Made by a program: the position numbers and the translations under genes. Source: Ralstonia sp. SET104 (GTDB lineage Bacteria > Pseudomonadota > Gammaproteobacteria > Burkholderiales > Burkholderiaceae). Taken from it: a DNA stretch of 64,000 nt. The DNA is taken from positions 1-64,000 of the forward strand of contig NZ_BHVX01000011.1 of the NCBI RefSeq assembly GCF_003851545.1. The letters are read 5' to 3'. The notes beneath the pieces were generated by a model that was given only the letters and a program-made list of their open reading frames with translations, did no database searches and was not told where the DNA came from. This document shows, piece after piece, positions 13,961 to 23,867 of this stretch (position 1 is its first letter; every line of letters starts with the position of its first letter).

Positions 13961-15574
13961 TCACACCCCCCGATCCACCGGCGGTGTCCACTGATACACC
14001 CAAGTCTCCGACAACAACCGCTCGCCAGACTGCAACGTCAGCGACAGCTCAATCGGCGCATTGCTGGCATCCGGCACCACATCGAACATCGCCCGCACAC
14101 CATCAATGCTGGCCAGCGGCCGAGCGGACGCAATCTCCACCCGCCCGCGCGAAGCACGAATCACCGGCTCCACGGTCGACCCCGTTGTACTGCGCCCCAG
14201 CCGCGCCAGCTCCCCACCCGCAAAGTCCACCACGAAGCGCCAGGAGAAATATTTGCGCGGCTGCCCAACGATGCCGCCGATGCCCGTGCGTGTTGCCACA
14301 ACCCGCGCCAGCGGCGAGGCCGCAGCAGGCTGCGCGCCCCACGTCAGCCGATAGCCGAACGCCAGTTCCTGCCCCGCATGCGGCGCCACAGCCGGCCGCC
14401 AGAACGCGACGATGTTGTCGAAGGTTTCATCATTGGCCGACAACTCGACCAGCTCAACCGCGCCCTCACCCCAATCGTGCGTGGGCTCGACCCACACGCT
14501 CGGGCGCTTCTCGTAGAACACGCCGTCGTCCTGATAGTGATCGGGATTGCGGTCACGCTGCAGCAGGCCGAAGCCGCGCGGGCTGTCGTCGACAAAGCGC
14601 TGGCTGCGCAGCACGGGCGGATTGGCCAACGGCCGCCAGACCCATTCGCCCGAGCCGCGCCAGATGGCCAGGCCGTCGGAGTCGTGAATCTCGGGGCGCC
14701 AATCCGACGCACGCCAGCGCCGGGCCGCGCTGTGGCGATCGCCGGCGCGGTCGGCGCGGTCGTTCTCGCCATAGAGGAACATGCTGGTGAGCGGTGCGAT
14801 ACCCAAGCGCTCAATCGGCTTGCGTATGTAGAGCGTGGCGGCCACGTCCATCACCAGCGTGCCGCCCGGCCGGATGTCAAAACGATAGATGCCGGCCACG
14901 CTGGGCGAATCGAGCAACGCATAAATGCGCACGGCATCGGCATCGGCCGCTGGCCGCACCAGCCAGAACTCAGTGAAATCGGGAAACTCTTCCGCGCGCG
15001 GTAAACCGGTGTCGATCGCCAGCCCGCGCGCTGACATGCCGTACTGCCACTGCCCGCCAACCGCGCGGAAGTAGCTCGCGCCCAGAAAGGCCGCCACATC
15101 ACGTGTCGGATCCGCCCGGGTCGTCAGCCGAAAACCGGCGAAGCCAAGATCGGACGGCAGCGCCTGGTGATCCAGCCCACTCTTGCCGTAATCGAACAGG
15201 GTCGGGCTGTAGGCGATCAGCCGGGCATGACCGTCGACCACCTCGTACATCTGCACGGGCGACTTGAAGAACAATCCCAAGTGAAAGAATTTGGCCTCGA
15301 ACGGCAAGTGCTGTCCGGCCCACAGAGCGTGATCGGGCCGATAGCCGATGGATTGGTAACCGTCCCAGCCCAACGTGGCCAGTGGCTTGGGCAACTGCGT
15401 GCTGCGGGGCCGGTATGGCCCGCTGGCCAAAGCCCGTGCGCGCGCCAGCAAGCGGGCCTCGTCAAACGGTTCGGGGGCACTAACGGCGGTGCGGGCCGGG
15501 GCGCTGCGGGACAAACCAGGAGCCACGGCAAGCAGCCCGGCGGCCAACTGCTTGAGCAGGTCGCGACGGTGCAT
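13961..15574 (-). CDS. opgD: OpgD/MdoD, periplasmic glucan biosynthesis protein
   Basis: A 537-residue member of the OpgG/OpgD family, which shapes osmoregulated periplasmic glucans. The N-terminus MHRRDLLKQLAAGLLAVAPG carries a twin-arginine type signal (RRDLLK), which distinguishes OpgD from the Sec-exported OpgG. Recognisable blocks include FEAKFFHLGLFFKSPVQMYEVVDG and VEPTHDWGEGAVELVEL. No opgH glucosyltransferase lies next to it, so the rest of the glucan pathway must be elsewhere. The start ATG at 15574 gives the export signal directly. Confidence 0.9.
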   Translation of the reverse strand: MHRRDLLKQLAAGLLAVAPGLSRSAPARTAVSAPEPFDEARLLARARALASGPYRPRSTQLPKPLATLGWDGYQSIGYRPDHALWAGQHLPFEAKFFHLGLFFKSPVQMYEVVDGHARLIAYSPTLFDYGKSGLDHQALPSDLGFAGFRLTTRADPTRDVAAFLGASYFRAVGGQWQYGMSARGLAIDTGLPRAEEFPDFTEFWLVRPAADADAVRIYALLDSPSVAGIYRFDIRPGGTLVMDVAATLYIRKPIERLGIAPLTSMFLYGENDRADRAGDRHSAARRWRASDWRPEIHDSDGLAIWRGSGEWVWRPLANPPVLRSQRFVDDSPRGFGLLQRDRNPDHYQDDGVFYEKRPSVWVEPTHDWGEGAVELVELSANDETFDNIVAFWRPAVAPHAGQELAFGYRLTWGAQPAAASPLARVVATRTGIGGIVGQPRKYFSWRFVVDFAGGELARLGRSTTGSTVEPVIRASRGRVEIASARPLASIDGVRAMFDVVPDASNAPIELSLTLQSGERLLSETWVYQWTPPVDRGV

Positions 15575-15865
15575 GGATCAGGGCAGGACCAGGGTGAGCC
15601 AAGGGTGAATCATCTTCGCATAACCCACGCCCAGGCAGCATCCGGCAAAAACCTTTCATTGGACCCACAACCCTGCGCCGCGACCGGGATTGAGGCAGTT
15701 GTGCGTGGCGCTGGACCGCCAGTTGGAGCACAATCCCGGGTCTGTTCACATGTAGAACGCCTGCGCGTCGCCGTATGCAGCCGCACGTCGCCTATGGTGA
15801 GCAGATCCGAGCTGCCGGTCTGCGCTTTCGACAGGCCGACGCCCGCCACGATCATCACGGCGCAC

Positions 15866-17131
15866 ATGCTTTCACAATCCTCCACGCCCCCGCTGCCCGA
15901 TACGGCCACGGCCGAACCGTCCGCCACCATTGCGGCTGCCCTGGAGTCATTCGAGCGCTACTACGACGACGTTCTGCTGCCCATGTGGCTAGGCCCGGGC
16001 TGGAACGCGCAAGCCGGTCTCTGCTACGAGGCGCTCGTCATCGACAACGGCGCGCTGGTACCGGCATCGACCGCCCGCTACCGGACGATGGCATGTGCGC
16101 GGCAACTGTATACCTTCGCCCGCGCGACGCAGCTCTCCGGGCGCCACCGCGATCTCTGCGCCGAACGTGCCGCCGCCCTGTGCCATGCGCTGGATACGCG
16201 CTTTCGCGACACCCTCCAAGGCGGCTGGCTGTTTGCCATCGACAGCGCGCTGGCGCCACAGGACACCACCAAGGACTTGTACACGCACGCCTTCGTGCTG
16301 TTTGCCGCCGCGCATTGGCTGGCCGTGAGCGACGACCCGCGTGCCGCCGCGCTGATGCACGACGCGCACGACGTGATCGCTTGCCGCTTTGCACGCACCG
16401 GCGCCAAACCGCTGCCGGTCGCATCGATGGACGCCACGTTCAGCACCACGCTGGCCGGCGTCGCGCAAAACCCGGTGATGCACCTGACCGAGGCGTATCT
16501 TGCCGCCGCCGCGCTGGCCGAACCGCCCGCCTGGGCCGAAGCCGGTGTGCGCACGCTGGCCGAAGGCATCCTCGCGCGCTTTATCGACGCACGCACGGGC
16601 AGCATCGCCGAGTTGCCCGTTGATGAAACTGCGGATGAAGCCAGCGCCGAGGTCATCGCCAATAACCGCATCGAGCCCGGCCACCAGTTCGAATGGTTCT
16701 ACCTCGTGCGTGCGCACGCCAATGTGTTTGCGCAGTCCCAAGCCGGCCAGCATCTGGCCGAAACGCTAGCCCGCGCGGTGAATGCCGCCTGTGCCGCCGG
16801 CGTGGACGCCGACACGCAGGGCGTCTGCCTGTCGCTCAACCTGGACGGCACAATGCGCGATGCCAGCCAGCGCATCTGGGCGCAGACCGAGTACGGCCGC
16901 GCGCTGGCCCTCTGCACCGAAACGCAGGGCGTCATGCTCGCGCGCCTGCTGCCGGCGTGGTCGGCGCGCTTCCTGCACGCGCACGGCTGGAACGAAGTCA
17001 TCGACCCCGCCGGACAGCGCCTGCGCGCCGACATGCCGTCGAGCACGCCCTACCACATCACCACCTTTTACGAAGCGGCCCGCAATTCGCTAGCCGGCGC
17101 GCCCGCACGTTGTACCCAAGCTGTTGAGTGA
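15866..17131 (+). CDS. AGE-family sugar epimerase/isomerase
   Basis: A 421-residue (alpha/alpha)6-barrel protein of the N-acylglucosamine 2-epimerase family, which includes mannose isomerase and cellobiose epimerase. Recognisable blocks are the N-terminal [30 protein letters not shown] with its catalytic-region His, and [17 protein letters not shown]. Aldose-ketose isomerisation (mannose/fructose) is the likely activity. The start at ATG 15866 fits family length; the frame extends 700 bp further upstream only as a shadow of opgD. It is followed after 7 bp by the citrate transporter gene. Confidence 0.82.
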   Translation: MLSQSSTPPLPDTATAEPSATIAAALESFERYYDDVLLPMWLGPGWNAQAGLCYEALVIDNGALVPASTARYRTMACARQLYTFARATQLSGRHRDLCAERAAALCHALDTRFRDTLQGGWLFAIDSALAPQDTTKDLYTHAFVLFAAAHWLAVSDDPRAAALMHDAHDVIACRFARTGAKPLPVASMDATFSTTLAGVAQNPVMHLTEAYLAAAALAEPPAWAEAGVRTLAEGILARFIDARTGSIAELPVDETADEASAEVIANNRIEPGHQFEWFYLVRAHANVFAQSQAGQHLAETLARAVNAACAAGVDADTQGVCLSLNLDGTMRDASQRIWAQTEYGRALALCTETQGVMLARLLPAWSARFLHAHGWNEVIDPAGQRLRADMPSSTPYHITTFYEAARNSLAGAPARCTQAVE

Positions 17132-17138
17132 GACCCGC

Positions 17139-18440
17139 ATGCATACCCACAACCCCAACGAATCCAAGGCCCGCACCATCTTCCGGGTGGTCAGCGGCAA
17201 CTTCCTGGAGATGTACGACTTCATGGTCTACGGCTACTACGCCAAGGCCATTGCCGATACCTTCTTCCCCGCCGGCAACGAGTTCCTCTCGCTGATGCTG
17301 TCGCTGGTGACCTTTGGCGCCGGCTTCCTGATGCGGCCGCTGGGCGCGATCTTCCTGGGTGCCTACATCGACCGCCATGGCCGCCGCACAGGCCTGATCG
17401 TCACGCTGGCGCTGATGGCGTGCGGCACGCTGCTGATCGCACTGGTGCCGGGCTACGCCACCATCGGGCTGGCCGCGCCGCTGCTGGTGCTGATCGGCCG
17501 GCTGCTGCAGGGCTTCTCGGCCGGTGTGGAGCTGGGCGGTGTGTCGGTCTACCTGGCGGAGATTTCCACGCCGGGCAAGAAGGGCTTCTTCGTGAGCTGG
17601 CAATCGGCCAGCCAGCAGGTGGCTGTCATGTTTGCCGCGCTGCTGGGCGTGCTGATGTCGTCTTTGCTGCCGCCGTCTGAAATGAGCGCATGGGGCTGGC
17701 GCGTGCCGTTCCTGATCGGCTGCCTGATCGTGCCGTTCCTGTTCATCATCCGCCGCTCGCTGCAAGAGACGGAGGAGTTTCAGAAGCGCAAGCATCGCCC
17801 CGATCTGGCCGCCGTGTTCCGCTCGATGGGCCAGAACTGGCGCCTGGTGGGCGCAGGCACACTGATGGTGGTGATGACCACCGTGTCGTTCTACCTGATC
17901 ACCGCCTACACGCCGACTTTCGGCAAGAGCGTGCTGCACCTGTCGAACATGGACAGCCTGATCGTCACGCTGTGCGTGGGCGCATCCAACTTCTTCTGGC
18001 TGCCGGTGATGGGCGCAGTGTCTGACCGCGTCGGCCGCCGCCCGCTGCTGATCCTCTTCACGGTGCTGATGCTGCTGACGGCCTACCCGGCCATGCAGTG
18101 GCTGGTGGCCGCACCTTCGTTCGCCCGCATGCTGACCGTGCTGCTGTGGCTGTCTTTCCTGTATGGCAGCTACAACGGCGCGATGGTCGTCACGCTCACC
18201 GAAATCATGCCGCCGGAAGTGCGTACCACCGGCTTCTCGCTGGCGTACAGCCTGGCCACGGCCATCTTCGGCGGCTTCACCCCGGCGATTGCCACGTGGC
18301 TGATCCACACCACCGGCAACAAGGCGATGCCCGGCGTGTGGGTGTCGTTTGCCGCGCTGTGCGGGCTGGTTGCCACGCTGGCGATCGTCAAGCCGGCGGG
18401 CAAGCACGAACACAGCGCAGGCACCGCAACGGCCGCCTGA
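17139..18440 (+). CDS. citA: Citrate/tricarballylate-type proton symporter (MHS family)
   Basis: A major-facilitator protein of about 433 residues and twelve spans, in the metabolite:H+ symporter family. It closely resembles enteric CitA/TcuC from memory of those sequences: [55 protein letters not shown] and [13 protein letters not shown] are all shared patterns. It probably imports citrate or a related tricarboxylate. I start at ATG 17139, with GAGTGAG six bases upstream; TTG 17124 is an alternative. It is cotranscribed with the sugar isomerase and the acetyltransferase remnant. Confidence 0.85.
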   Translation: MHTHNPNESKARTIFRVVSGNFLEMYDFMVYGYYAKAIADTFFPAGNEFLSLMLSLVTFGAGFLMRPLGAIFLGAYIDRHGRRTGLIVTLALMACGTLLIALVPGYATIGLAAPLLVLIGRLLQGFSAGVELGGVSVYLAEISTPGKKGFFVSWQSASQQVAVMFAALLGVLMSSLLPPSEMSAWGWRVPFLIGCLIVPFLFIIRRSLQETEEFQKRKHRPDLAAVFRSMGQNWRLVGAGTLMVVMTTVSFYLITAYTPTFGKSVLHLSNMDSLIVTLCVGASNFFWLPVMGAVSDRVGRRPLLILFTVLMLLTAYPAMQWLVAAPSFARMLTVLLWLSFLYGSYNGAMVVTLTEIMPPEVRTTGFSLAYSLATAIFGGFTPAIATWLIHTTGNKAMPGVWVSFAALCGLVATLAIVKPAGKHEHSAGTATAA

Positions 18441-18446
18441 GCGCCG

Positions 18447-19296
18447 ATGCGCAACCCGGGCGGCCTGAGCGATATCGCCGACATCGTCGCGCTTGAGCAC
18501 TGCGGCTTTGCCGCGCTGCCGCCCGAACACAGCATTGAAGACGGCTCTTGGGTGCTGCGTATGGCGGGCGGCCTGGCCAAACGGGCCAACTCCGCCAACC
18601 CGCGCGCACCGGGCGCTGCGCTGGATGCGGCCCGCCTGGACCGCATCGAAACCTGCTACCGCCACGCGGGCCTCTGCCCCATCGTGCGCGTCACGCCGCT
18701 GGCCTCGCCCGAGGTCGATGCGCTGCTTGAAGCGCGCGGCTACCGCATCGCCGACAGCAGCTTCGTCATGACGGCACAGCTCGCGCCCACAGCGCCCACG
18801 GCCCCCGCCGCACCGCCCGACGGCATCACCATTAGCGTCGATACGGCCATCTCCAACGCCTGGCACGACGCCTTTGCGCAGTTCGATGGGCTCAACGCGC
18901 ACGGACGTGCCACGCGCCGCACCATGCTCGGCGCGCTCGACCGCCCACATGCTGCGATCACGCTGCGCGATGATCAAGGCACCACACTGGGGATCGGCCT
19001 GGCCGTGCAGGACGTTGCGCATGCGGGCACATACGTCGGCCTGTTCGACGTGCGCGTGGCAAGCGCCGCGCGCGGGCGGGGCCTGGGCCGCGCCGTCACT
19101 GAAGCCATGCTGGGCTGGGCACGCCGTCACTGAAGCCATGCTGGGCTGGGCACGCCGTCAGAATGTCGCCGATGGGCTGACCGCCTATCTACAGGTCGGC
19201 GCCGACAACGTGGCGGCGATCAGCCTGTACCGCTCGCTCGGCTTTGCCAACGCCTATGCCTACCATTACCGCGTCGGGCCAGCGCAGCCGGCCTGA
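18447..19296 (+). pseudogene. GNAT acetyltransferase gene frameshifted by a 31-bp duplication
   Basis: The frame from ATG 18447 encodes a two-part GNAT acyltransferase up to the acetyl-CoA loop (RGRGLGRAVTEAMLGWARRH) and then stops at 19131-19133. The missing C-terminal GNAT motif (AISLYRSLGFANAYAYHYR) continues in another frame to 19296. A 31-bp tandem repeat at 19091-19152 accounts for the shift exactly: deleting one copy joins the two halves into one frame of about 272 residues. As sequenced, the protein is 228 residues and lacks the final strands, so it is probably inactive. It sits 6 bp after the citrate symporter gene. Confidence 0.88.
19091..19160 (+). repeat. 31-bp tandem duplication with 8-bp flanking repeat
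   Basis: Two perfect 31-bp copies (19091-19121 and 19122-19152) are followed by a partial third of 8 bp, CGCCGTCA, at 19153-19160. The inferred ancestral sequence had CGCCGTCA at both ends of a single unit, the usual substrate for replication slippage. Because 31 is not a multiple of three, the duplication frameshifts the acetyltransferase gene. Confidence 0.95.
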
Positions 19297-19377
19297 GCAC
19301 CGGGCACCGCGTGCGAGCCCCAAACTCTCGCGCTTCGGGCTCTGGGCCGTACCTTCCAAGTCAAAAGCCATGAGGCT

Positions 19378-20568
19378 TTACTGAATCACCAGCCCATTCG
19401 GCCCCACCACGCCCAACTCCACATAGTGCGAGCCCGGTCGCGCGCGGTCAGAAAAATCCACCACAAACCCGCCGCCCACATCAAAGTTGCGCAGGCGGGC
19501 CAGCTCGTGGCGCACCTGGTCGCGCGTGGGCTTGGGGCCCGCGCGGCGCACGGCCTCGGCGAGCACCTTGGCGGCAACAAAGCCTTCCACGGCACGGAAT
19601 GACAGTTCGACGTCCTTGGCGCCCACGGCGGTGCGCGCGCGGTTGAATTCGCGGATGACGGGGTTCACGCCCTTGCCGGGGTTGGGCATCACCAGCGCGA
19701 GCGAATAGCCGCGCACCGCGTCGATGCCAGCCACCTTGAGCAGGATGCCGGGATCAATAGACGACAGCCCCAGGAGCTGGGCACCGCCACCACGTGCGCG
19801 GTATTGCTTGACGAACTGCGCGGCGGGTTCCGCCGTGGCGCCCAGGAAGACGGCCTGCACATCGGCGCCAAGCAGCTTGTCCACAGCGGCGCTTACCGAG
19901 GCGGTGTTGCGCGGGTACGAGGCCGTGGCCGCGATCGTTAGCCTGTGCGGCTTGAGCGTGCGCTCCACGCCGGCCAGCACCTCCTTGCCCAGCGCGTCGT
20001 CCTGGTACAGCACGCCGATGCGCGTGACGCCGATGGTGACGAGCGCGCCCACCATTTTGTCCATTTCCTGCTGGTAGCTGGCCTTGATGGGGAACACCAG
20101 CGGATCGCCGGTCATGCTGGAGGCACCCGTGGCGGGCCCGACCAGCGGCAGGTTGGCTTCGGCCAGCACGCCGTTGCGCATGAGCGCTTCCACATTGGCG
20201 GTGCCGACCACGGTGAGCGCCGCCACAGGGTTATCGATCTTGGCCATGTCGCGCACGTTGCGCAGGGTCTGCTCGACCTTCTGCTCGTCATCGCGAGCCA
20301 CCAGGCGAATGATTTCGCCGTTGATGCCGCCATCAAGATTGAGCCAGTCGAAGTACAGCCGAGCCCCGGCATTCAGCGCCCGCCCCGTCAGCGCTTGCGA
20401 GCCCGACAGCGGCAAAGACTGGATGACGCTGATATCGGCGTGGGCGGCCGGCGCCATCAACGCCGCACTGTATGCCACGCACATGGCAAGCGCGGCCCAC
20501 GGCCGCACGCTCGCCATCGCCCCGGCCCCGCGCGCCCCCCGGCTACGCGTGTAATTTCCCGTTTGCAT
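19378..20568 (-). CDS. ABC-type periplasmic binding protein, LivK-like
   Basis: A 396-residue periplasmic binding protein of the branched-chain amino-acid type (type I fold). A signal peptide is visible (ALAMCVAYSAALMAP, cleavage after AHA). The mature protein begins with DISVIQSLPLSGSQALTGR, typical of this class, and NLDGGINGEIIRLVARDD (read in its RLYFDWLNLDGGINGE context) is the usual first-domain motif. No ABC permease or ATPase genes are adjacent, so it is an orphan whose ligand cannot be predicted. Starts at 20568 (MQTGN) and 20517 (MASVRP) are both possible; I chose the longer. Confidence 0.82.
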   Translation of the reverse strand: MQTGNYTRSRGARGAGAMASVRPWAALAMCVAYSAALMAPAAHADISVIQSLPLSGSQALTGRALNAGARLYFDWLNLDGGINGEIIRLVARDDEQKVEQTLRNVRDMAKIDNPVAALTVVGTANVEALMRNGVLAEANLPLVGPATGASSMTGDPLVFPIKASYQQEMDKMVGALVTIGVTRIGVLYQDDALGKEVLAGVERTLKPHRLTIAATASYPRNTASVSAAVDKLLGADVQAVFLGATAEPAAQFVKQYRARGGGAQLLGLSSIDPGILLKVAGIDAVRGYSLALVMPNPGKGVNPVIREFNRARTAVGAKDVELSFRAVEGFVAAKVLAEAVRRAGPKPTRDQVRHELARLRNFDVGGGFVVDFSDRARPGSHYVELGVVGPNGLVIQ

Positions 20569-20755
20569 TGTTCGCACCCATTTCACGGCGTGCCTCGTGG
20601 GTAACCGCGTTTTGTCGAGACCGCTTGAGCGATCCGCTTTATTGTGTCGCGCCAAACATAACTGGCGCGGGCGTTAGCCTGCCATTGCGTCGTGGCTTCG
20701 ACAAGTCCTGCGGGCGGATTTACACTGGCCCGACTCTTTTTGTCGCCAACCCGCC

Positions 20756-21553
20756 ATGCCACAGCGCCTCCTGCCCACAGACATCGAAGGCCGTACGCCG
20801 CCCTCTGCGGCGCATCCGGTGCGGCTCTACACGCGGCAGATGGACGCCAACACGCGGTTTCCGCGCCACACGCATCCGTGGGCACAGGTTGCGTACAGCC
20901 ACAACAGCGTGCTGCGCGTGCAGGCGGGCAACACGGCCTGGGTGGTGCCACCGTCGCGCGCGATCTGGATTCCGCCCGGCATCGAGCACGAGGTGTGGGT
21001 GGTGGAGGCGGCCTTCCTGCGCACGCTGTATGCCGACCCATCGGTGGTCACGGGCGCGCTGGCGCAGTGTCGGGTGATGGAGGTATCGCCGCTGCTGCGA
21101 GAACTGATTGCCGCGATGGACGTACGCCAGACGCTGCCCGCCGCGCGCGAGCAGGCGCTCGCCATGCTCATTCTGGATGAGCTGCGCCGCAGCGCCCCGC
21201 TGCCGCTGGACTTGCCCATGCCCGCCGACAAGCGCCTGCGCGCCCTGTGCGAACGCGTAATGGCCGACCCTGGCACCTCGCTCACCTTCGACGCTCTCGC
21301 CCGCGACGTGGGCGCCAGCGCCCGCACGCTGGCGCGGCGTTTCCGGGACGAGCTGGGCGTGAGCTTTTCGCAGTGGCGCCAACAGGCGGTGCTGGCCAGC
21401 GCCATCCCGATGATGTCGCAGGGGATGCCGCTGTCGCGCGTTGCGCAGGAACTGGGCTACAACAGCCAGAGTGCGTTCTCGGCGATGTTCCGCCGCGCGT
21501 TCGGCAGCAGCCCGAGCGCATTTCTGCATCGGCCGGGCAGCGACGGCGCCTGA
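20756..21553 (+). CDS. AraC-family regulator
   Basis: A 265-residue transcription factor with an N-terminal cupin ligand domain (FPRHTHPWAQVAYSHNSVLRV, residues about 38-60) and a C-terminal double helix-turn-helix (LARDVGASARTLARRFRDE and VAQELGYNSQSAFSAMFRRAFG). The second is the usual AraC signature. The overall form resembles the short regulators that control adjacent exporters. The nearest downstream gene on the same strand is only a porin-like remnant, so its target is unknown. A likely -10 box TACACT lies at 20721. Confidence 0.88.
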   Translation: MPQRLLPTDIEGRTPPSAAHPVRLYTRQMDANTRFPRHTHPWAQVAYSHNSVLRVQAGNTAWVVPPSRAIWIPPGIEHEVWVVEAAFLRTLYADPSVVTGALAQCRVMEVSPLLRELIAAMDVRQTLPAAREQALAMLILDELRRSAPLPLDLPMPADKRLRALCERVMADPGTSLTFDALARDVGASARTLARRFRDELGVSFSQWRQQAVLASAIPMMSQGMPLSRVAQELGYNSQSAFSAMFRRAFGSSPSAFLHRPGSDGA

Positions 21554-21653
21554 TCCTGCGGTTAGCCGATCCTGCTGCGCCTGCTGCACCTGCTGCGACG
21601 GAATCGCCATGGCGGGCAGCAGCACCGCACAGCGCGCGCCACCGGGCGGTGCA

Positions 21654-21758
21654 GACGGCGTTGGCACCTCGCGCCTGCTGGGCAAAGTGGCCACGAACCC
21701 AACCGTGCAGAACGAGCAGAGCGACTTTGGCGGCACGGGCATCGTCTACACGTTCTGA
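21654..21758 (+). pseudogene. 3' remnant of a MipA/OmpV outer-membrane protein gene
   Basis: The last ~33 codons of an otherwise unsupported frame read VGTSRLLGKVATNP, then TVQNEQSDFGGTGIVYTF and stop. This resembles the C-terminal hairpin of MipA/OmpV proteins (an S/T-R-L run, a V-x-x-x-P segment, then a terminal TGI-x-Y-x-F beta-signal). The terminal aromatic residue and Gly spacing fit the outer-membrane beta-barrel signal. No upstream barrel sequence remains in any frame, because the AraC gene ends at 21553. I read it as the surviving 3' end of a deleted gene. Confidence 0.55.
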
Positions 21759-21784
21759 GCGCGCCGGCACGCAGACGAGGACAC

Positions 21785-22729
21785 TCAGACGAGGGCATTC
21801 AGCCACGCCACCGTTTCGTGCCACCACGGCGCGCCGGACGATGCCCGGAAGAAACCCATGTGACCGACGCCCCCAGCGCCCAGCGCGCCGCCACGCACTT
21901 GGCGGCGGGTGAGGCGTGCAGCAGGAAAGCGCGCCACCCATGCATCGACGGCGTTGGCCGGCGCCATCGGGTCATCGTCAAACCCCCAGGCGAGCAGCGG
22001 TACGGCAAGCCTCGCGTAACGCGACGTATCCAGCCCGGCGCGCGGCGCAAAGAGGTAACCGCGCCGGCGGGCAAAGCGCGCCCAGTCGCCCAGGATGGTG
22101 GCGGGAATCGACATCGGCCCCATCCCGACAGCCGCCAGCGGCAGCATGCCGCCGCGTGCGCGCGCCACCGCCAGCGGAATCCGCACGCGCAACAACCACG
22201 TGAGTTGCGGCCGGGTCAGCGGCCCGCGCCACGGCCACAACCGCGCATTCGCCAGCGACACTGCCACATGCACCAGCCCATCGGCATGCACGATGTGCGG
22301 CGCCAATCCCGCCAGTTGCCCGCCCGCGCTGTGGCCCAGCACCACCAGCTTGCGGCCGCCACAACCTTCGGGGACGAGCGTGTCGTGCACCCATTTCAGC
22401 ACCGCGTCGATATCCTGCCGGCCCCAGTCGGCAAAGTGCGGCGTGCCTGGCCCAGTGGCAACCGCCTCACCAATGCCGCGATAGTCGAACGTCACCACAC
22501 GCCACCCGGCCAAGCACAGCGCGCGCGCAAACGCGCCGTAGAACGGGCGCGGCACGCCGAGCGCTGAGCAGATCACCACCGTACCGCGCGCACCCAGGCC
22601 GGGGCTGGTAATGGTGACTGGCAGCGTCCAACCGTCTGCCGTGCGGACGTGGTCTTCGCGCGTGGGAAGGGCATCGGCGGGGTAATCGATCGGTTCGCGC
22701 TGCATGAGGTGCTCGACTTGGGGGCGCAT
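21785..22729 (-). CDS. Alpha/beta hydrolase
   Basis: A 314-residue hydrolase with the nucleophile elbow VLGHSAGG and the upstream block GWRVVTFDYRGIGEA, typical of hydrolases related to COG4757. The C-terminal GVGHMGFFR supplies a candidate catalytic His. The substrate is unknown. The frame is open 63 codons upstream, but that part overlaps the divergent XRE gene; starts at 22729 and 22705 both fit. It is divergent from the XRE-family regulator, which may control it. Confidence 0.82.
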   Translation of the reverse strand: MRPQVEHLMQREPIDYPADALPTREDHVRTADGWTLPVTITSPGLGARGTVVICSALGVPRPFYGAFARALCLAGWRVVTFDYRGIGEAVATGPGTPHFADWGRQDIDAVLKWVHDTLVPEGCGGRKLVVLGHSAGGQLAGLAPHIVHADGLVHVAVSLANARLWPWRGPLTRPQLTWLLRVRIPLAVARARGGMLPLAAVGMGPMSIPATILGDWARFARRRGYLFAPRAGLDTSRYARLAVPLLAWGFDDDPMAPANAVDAWVARFPAARLTRRQVRGGALGAGGVGHMGFFRASSGAPWWHETVAWLNALV

Positions 22730-22830
22730 CGAATTAAGCGGAATGGATGCAGTATTGGCAGCGGCGGGTGCGGTCACAATTACGCGACAGGTAATCGCCG
22801 CACCTACCTGACTCTGCTTCAATAGGTGAC

Positions 22831-23778
22831 ATGAAACCCGCCCAGCCTTCGTCCGCTGACACGCTCGCGCTTGATGACGCCCATACCGCCCAGGTAGCGA
22901 TCGCGCCGCTTGAGCCACCCCCAGCCGCGCTCTCGCGCTTTCCGCAGTTGCTGCGTTTCTGGCGCACCCGGCGTGGTTACAGCCAGCTCGCTCTGGCGCT
23001 GGCGGCCGGCGTGTCGCAGCGGCACGTGAGCTTTCTGGAATCGGCGCGCGCCACCCCCAGCCGCAACATGATCCTGCAATTGGCCGAGGAGCTGAACGTG
23101 CCGCTGCGCCATCGCAATCAGATGCTGCTCGCCGGCGGTTTCGCCCCAGCCTATTCGGAACAGGGCCTCTCCACAGCCGCCGACGCGGCCTCGCCGATGA
23201 TGCTGGCGGTGCGTCATGCGGTGAAGCTGATCCTCGACAAGCAGGCGCCGTATCCGGCCATCGTGCTCGACCGTTTCTGGCACGTGCTCGACGCCAACGC
23301 CGCGCACCGCCGCCTGATGCGATGGGCCATCGGCGACGACCGGGCCGAAGGCGGGGCCGAACCCACTGCGGGTGCCGTCAACATGATGAAGCTGGTGTTC
23401 GACCCGGCTGCGCTTTGGCCGGCCATCGTCAACCGTGAGGCCGTCGGCCGCTACTTGGCCCGGCGCGTGCGGCAGGAACTGGCACTGCACGCCATCGACC
23501 CGGCCACGCAGCGCTTGCTGACGGACATTCGCGCGCTGCAGCCGGCGCTGTTTGACGCGGCGGATGCGCCTGCGCAATCTTCCCCCATGCCGGACGCTGG
23601 CGATCCGCCGCCCTTCCTGCCCGTCACGCTGCAGCGGGACGGCGTGACGATCTCATTGTTCAGCACGCTCACCACGCTGGGCACGCCGCGCGATGCAGGG
23701 CTGCAGGAGATGCGCATCGAATGCTTCTACCCGGCAGATGAAGCATCGCGGCGCGCGTTGGAGCGTATTACGCTGTAA
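22831..23778 (+). CDS. XRE regulator with MmyB-like ligand domain
   Basis: A 315-residue regulator. The helix-turn-helix (RRGYSQLALALAAGVSQRHVSFLE, read in two parts around residues 48-72) is followed by a PAS-like MmyB ligand-binding domain containing PYPAIVLDRFWHVLDANAAH. Such proteins often bind fatty acids or related small molecules and control a divergent oxidoreductase or hydrolase. Here the divergent partner is an alpha/beta hydrolase starting about 100 bp away. AGGTGA lies directly before the ATG. Confidence 0.87.
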   Translation: MKPAQPSSADTLALDDAHTAQVAIAPLEPPPAALSRFPQLLRFWRTRRGYSQLALALAAGVSQRHVSFLESARATPSRNMILQLAEELNVPLRHRNQMLLAGGFAPAYSEQGLSTAADAASPMMLAVRHAVKLILDKQAPYPAIVLDRFWHVLDANAAHRRLMRWAIGDDRAEGGAEPTAGAVNMMKLVFDPAALWPAIVNREAVGRYLARRVRQELALHAIDPATQRLLTDIRALQPALFDAADAPAQSSPMPDAGDPPPFLPVTLQRDGVTISLFSTLTTLGTPRDAGLQEMRIECFYPADEASRRALERITL

Positions 23779-23795
23779 CCCGCGCTTGATTGCAG

Positions 23796-23814
23796 CGAGA
23801 ATCATTCTCATTTA
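23796..23814 (+). promoter_or_regulatory. Fur-box-like palindrome
   Basis: A perfect 6-1-6 palindrome GAGAAT-C-ATTCTC (23797-23809) followed by ATTTA resembles the Fur operator. It lies 18 bp after the XRE gene and about 55 bp before the PepSY gene start. Iron-dependent control of the PepSY gene is inferred. Confidence 0.6.
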
Positions 23815-23867
23815 TATTGGCCGGCCGATTTGCCCCCTCGGGCAGCCCTTGCGCTGCCTTGTGCTTC

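Noticed and set aside
17058-19139. 693-residue - strand open frame opposite the symporter and acetyltransferase
   Set aside because: Composition dominated by His/Gln/Arg/Ala, spans several real genes, no ribosome binding site or family match.
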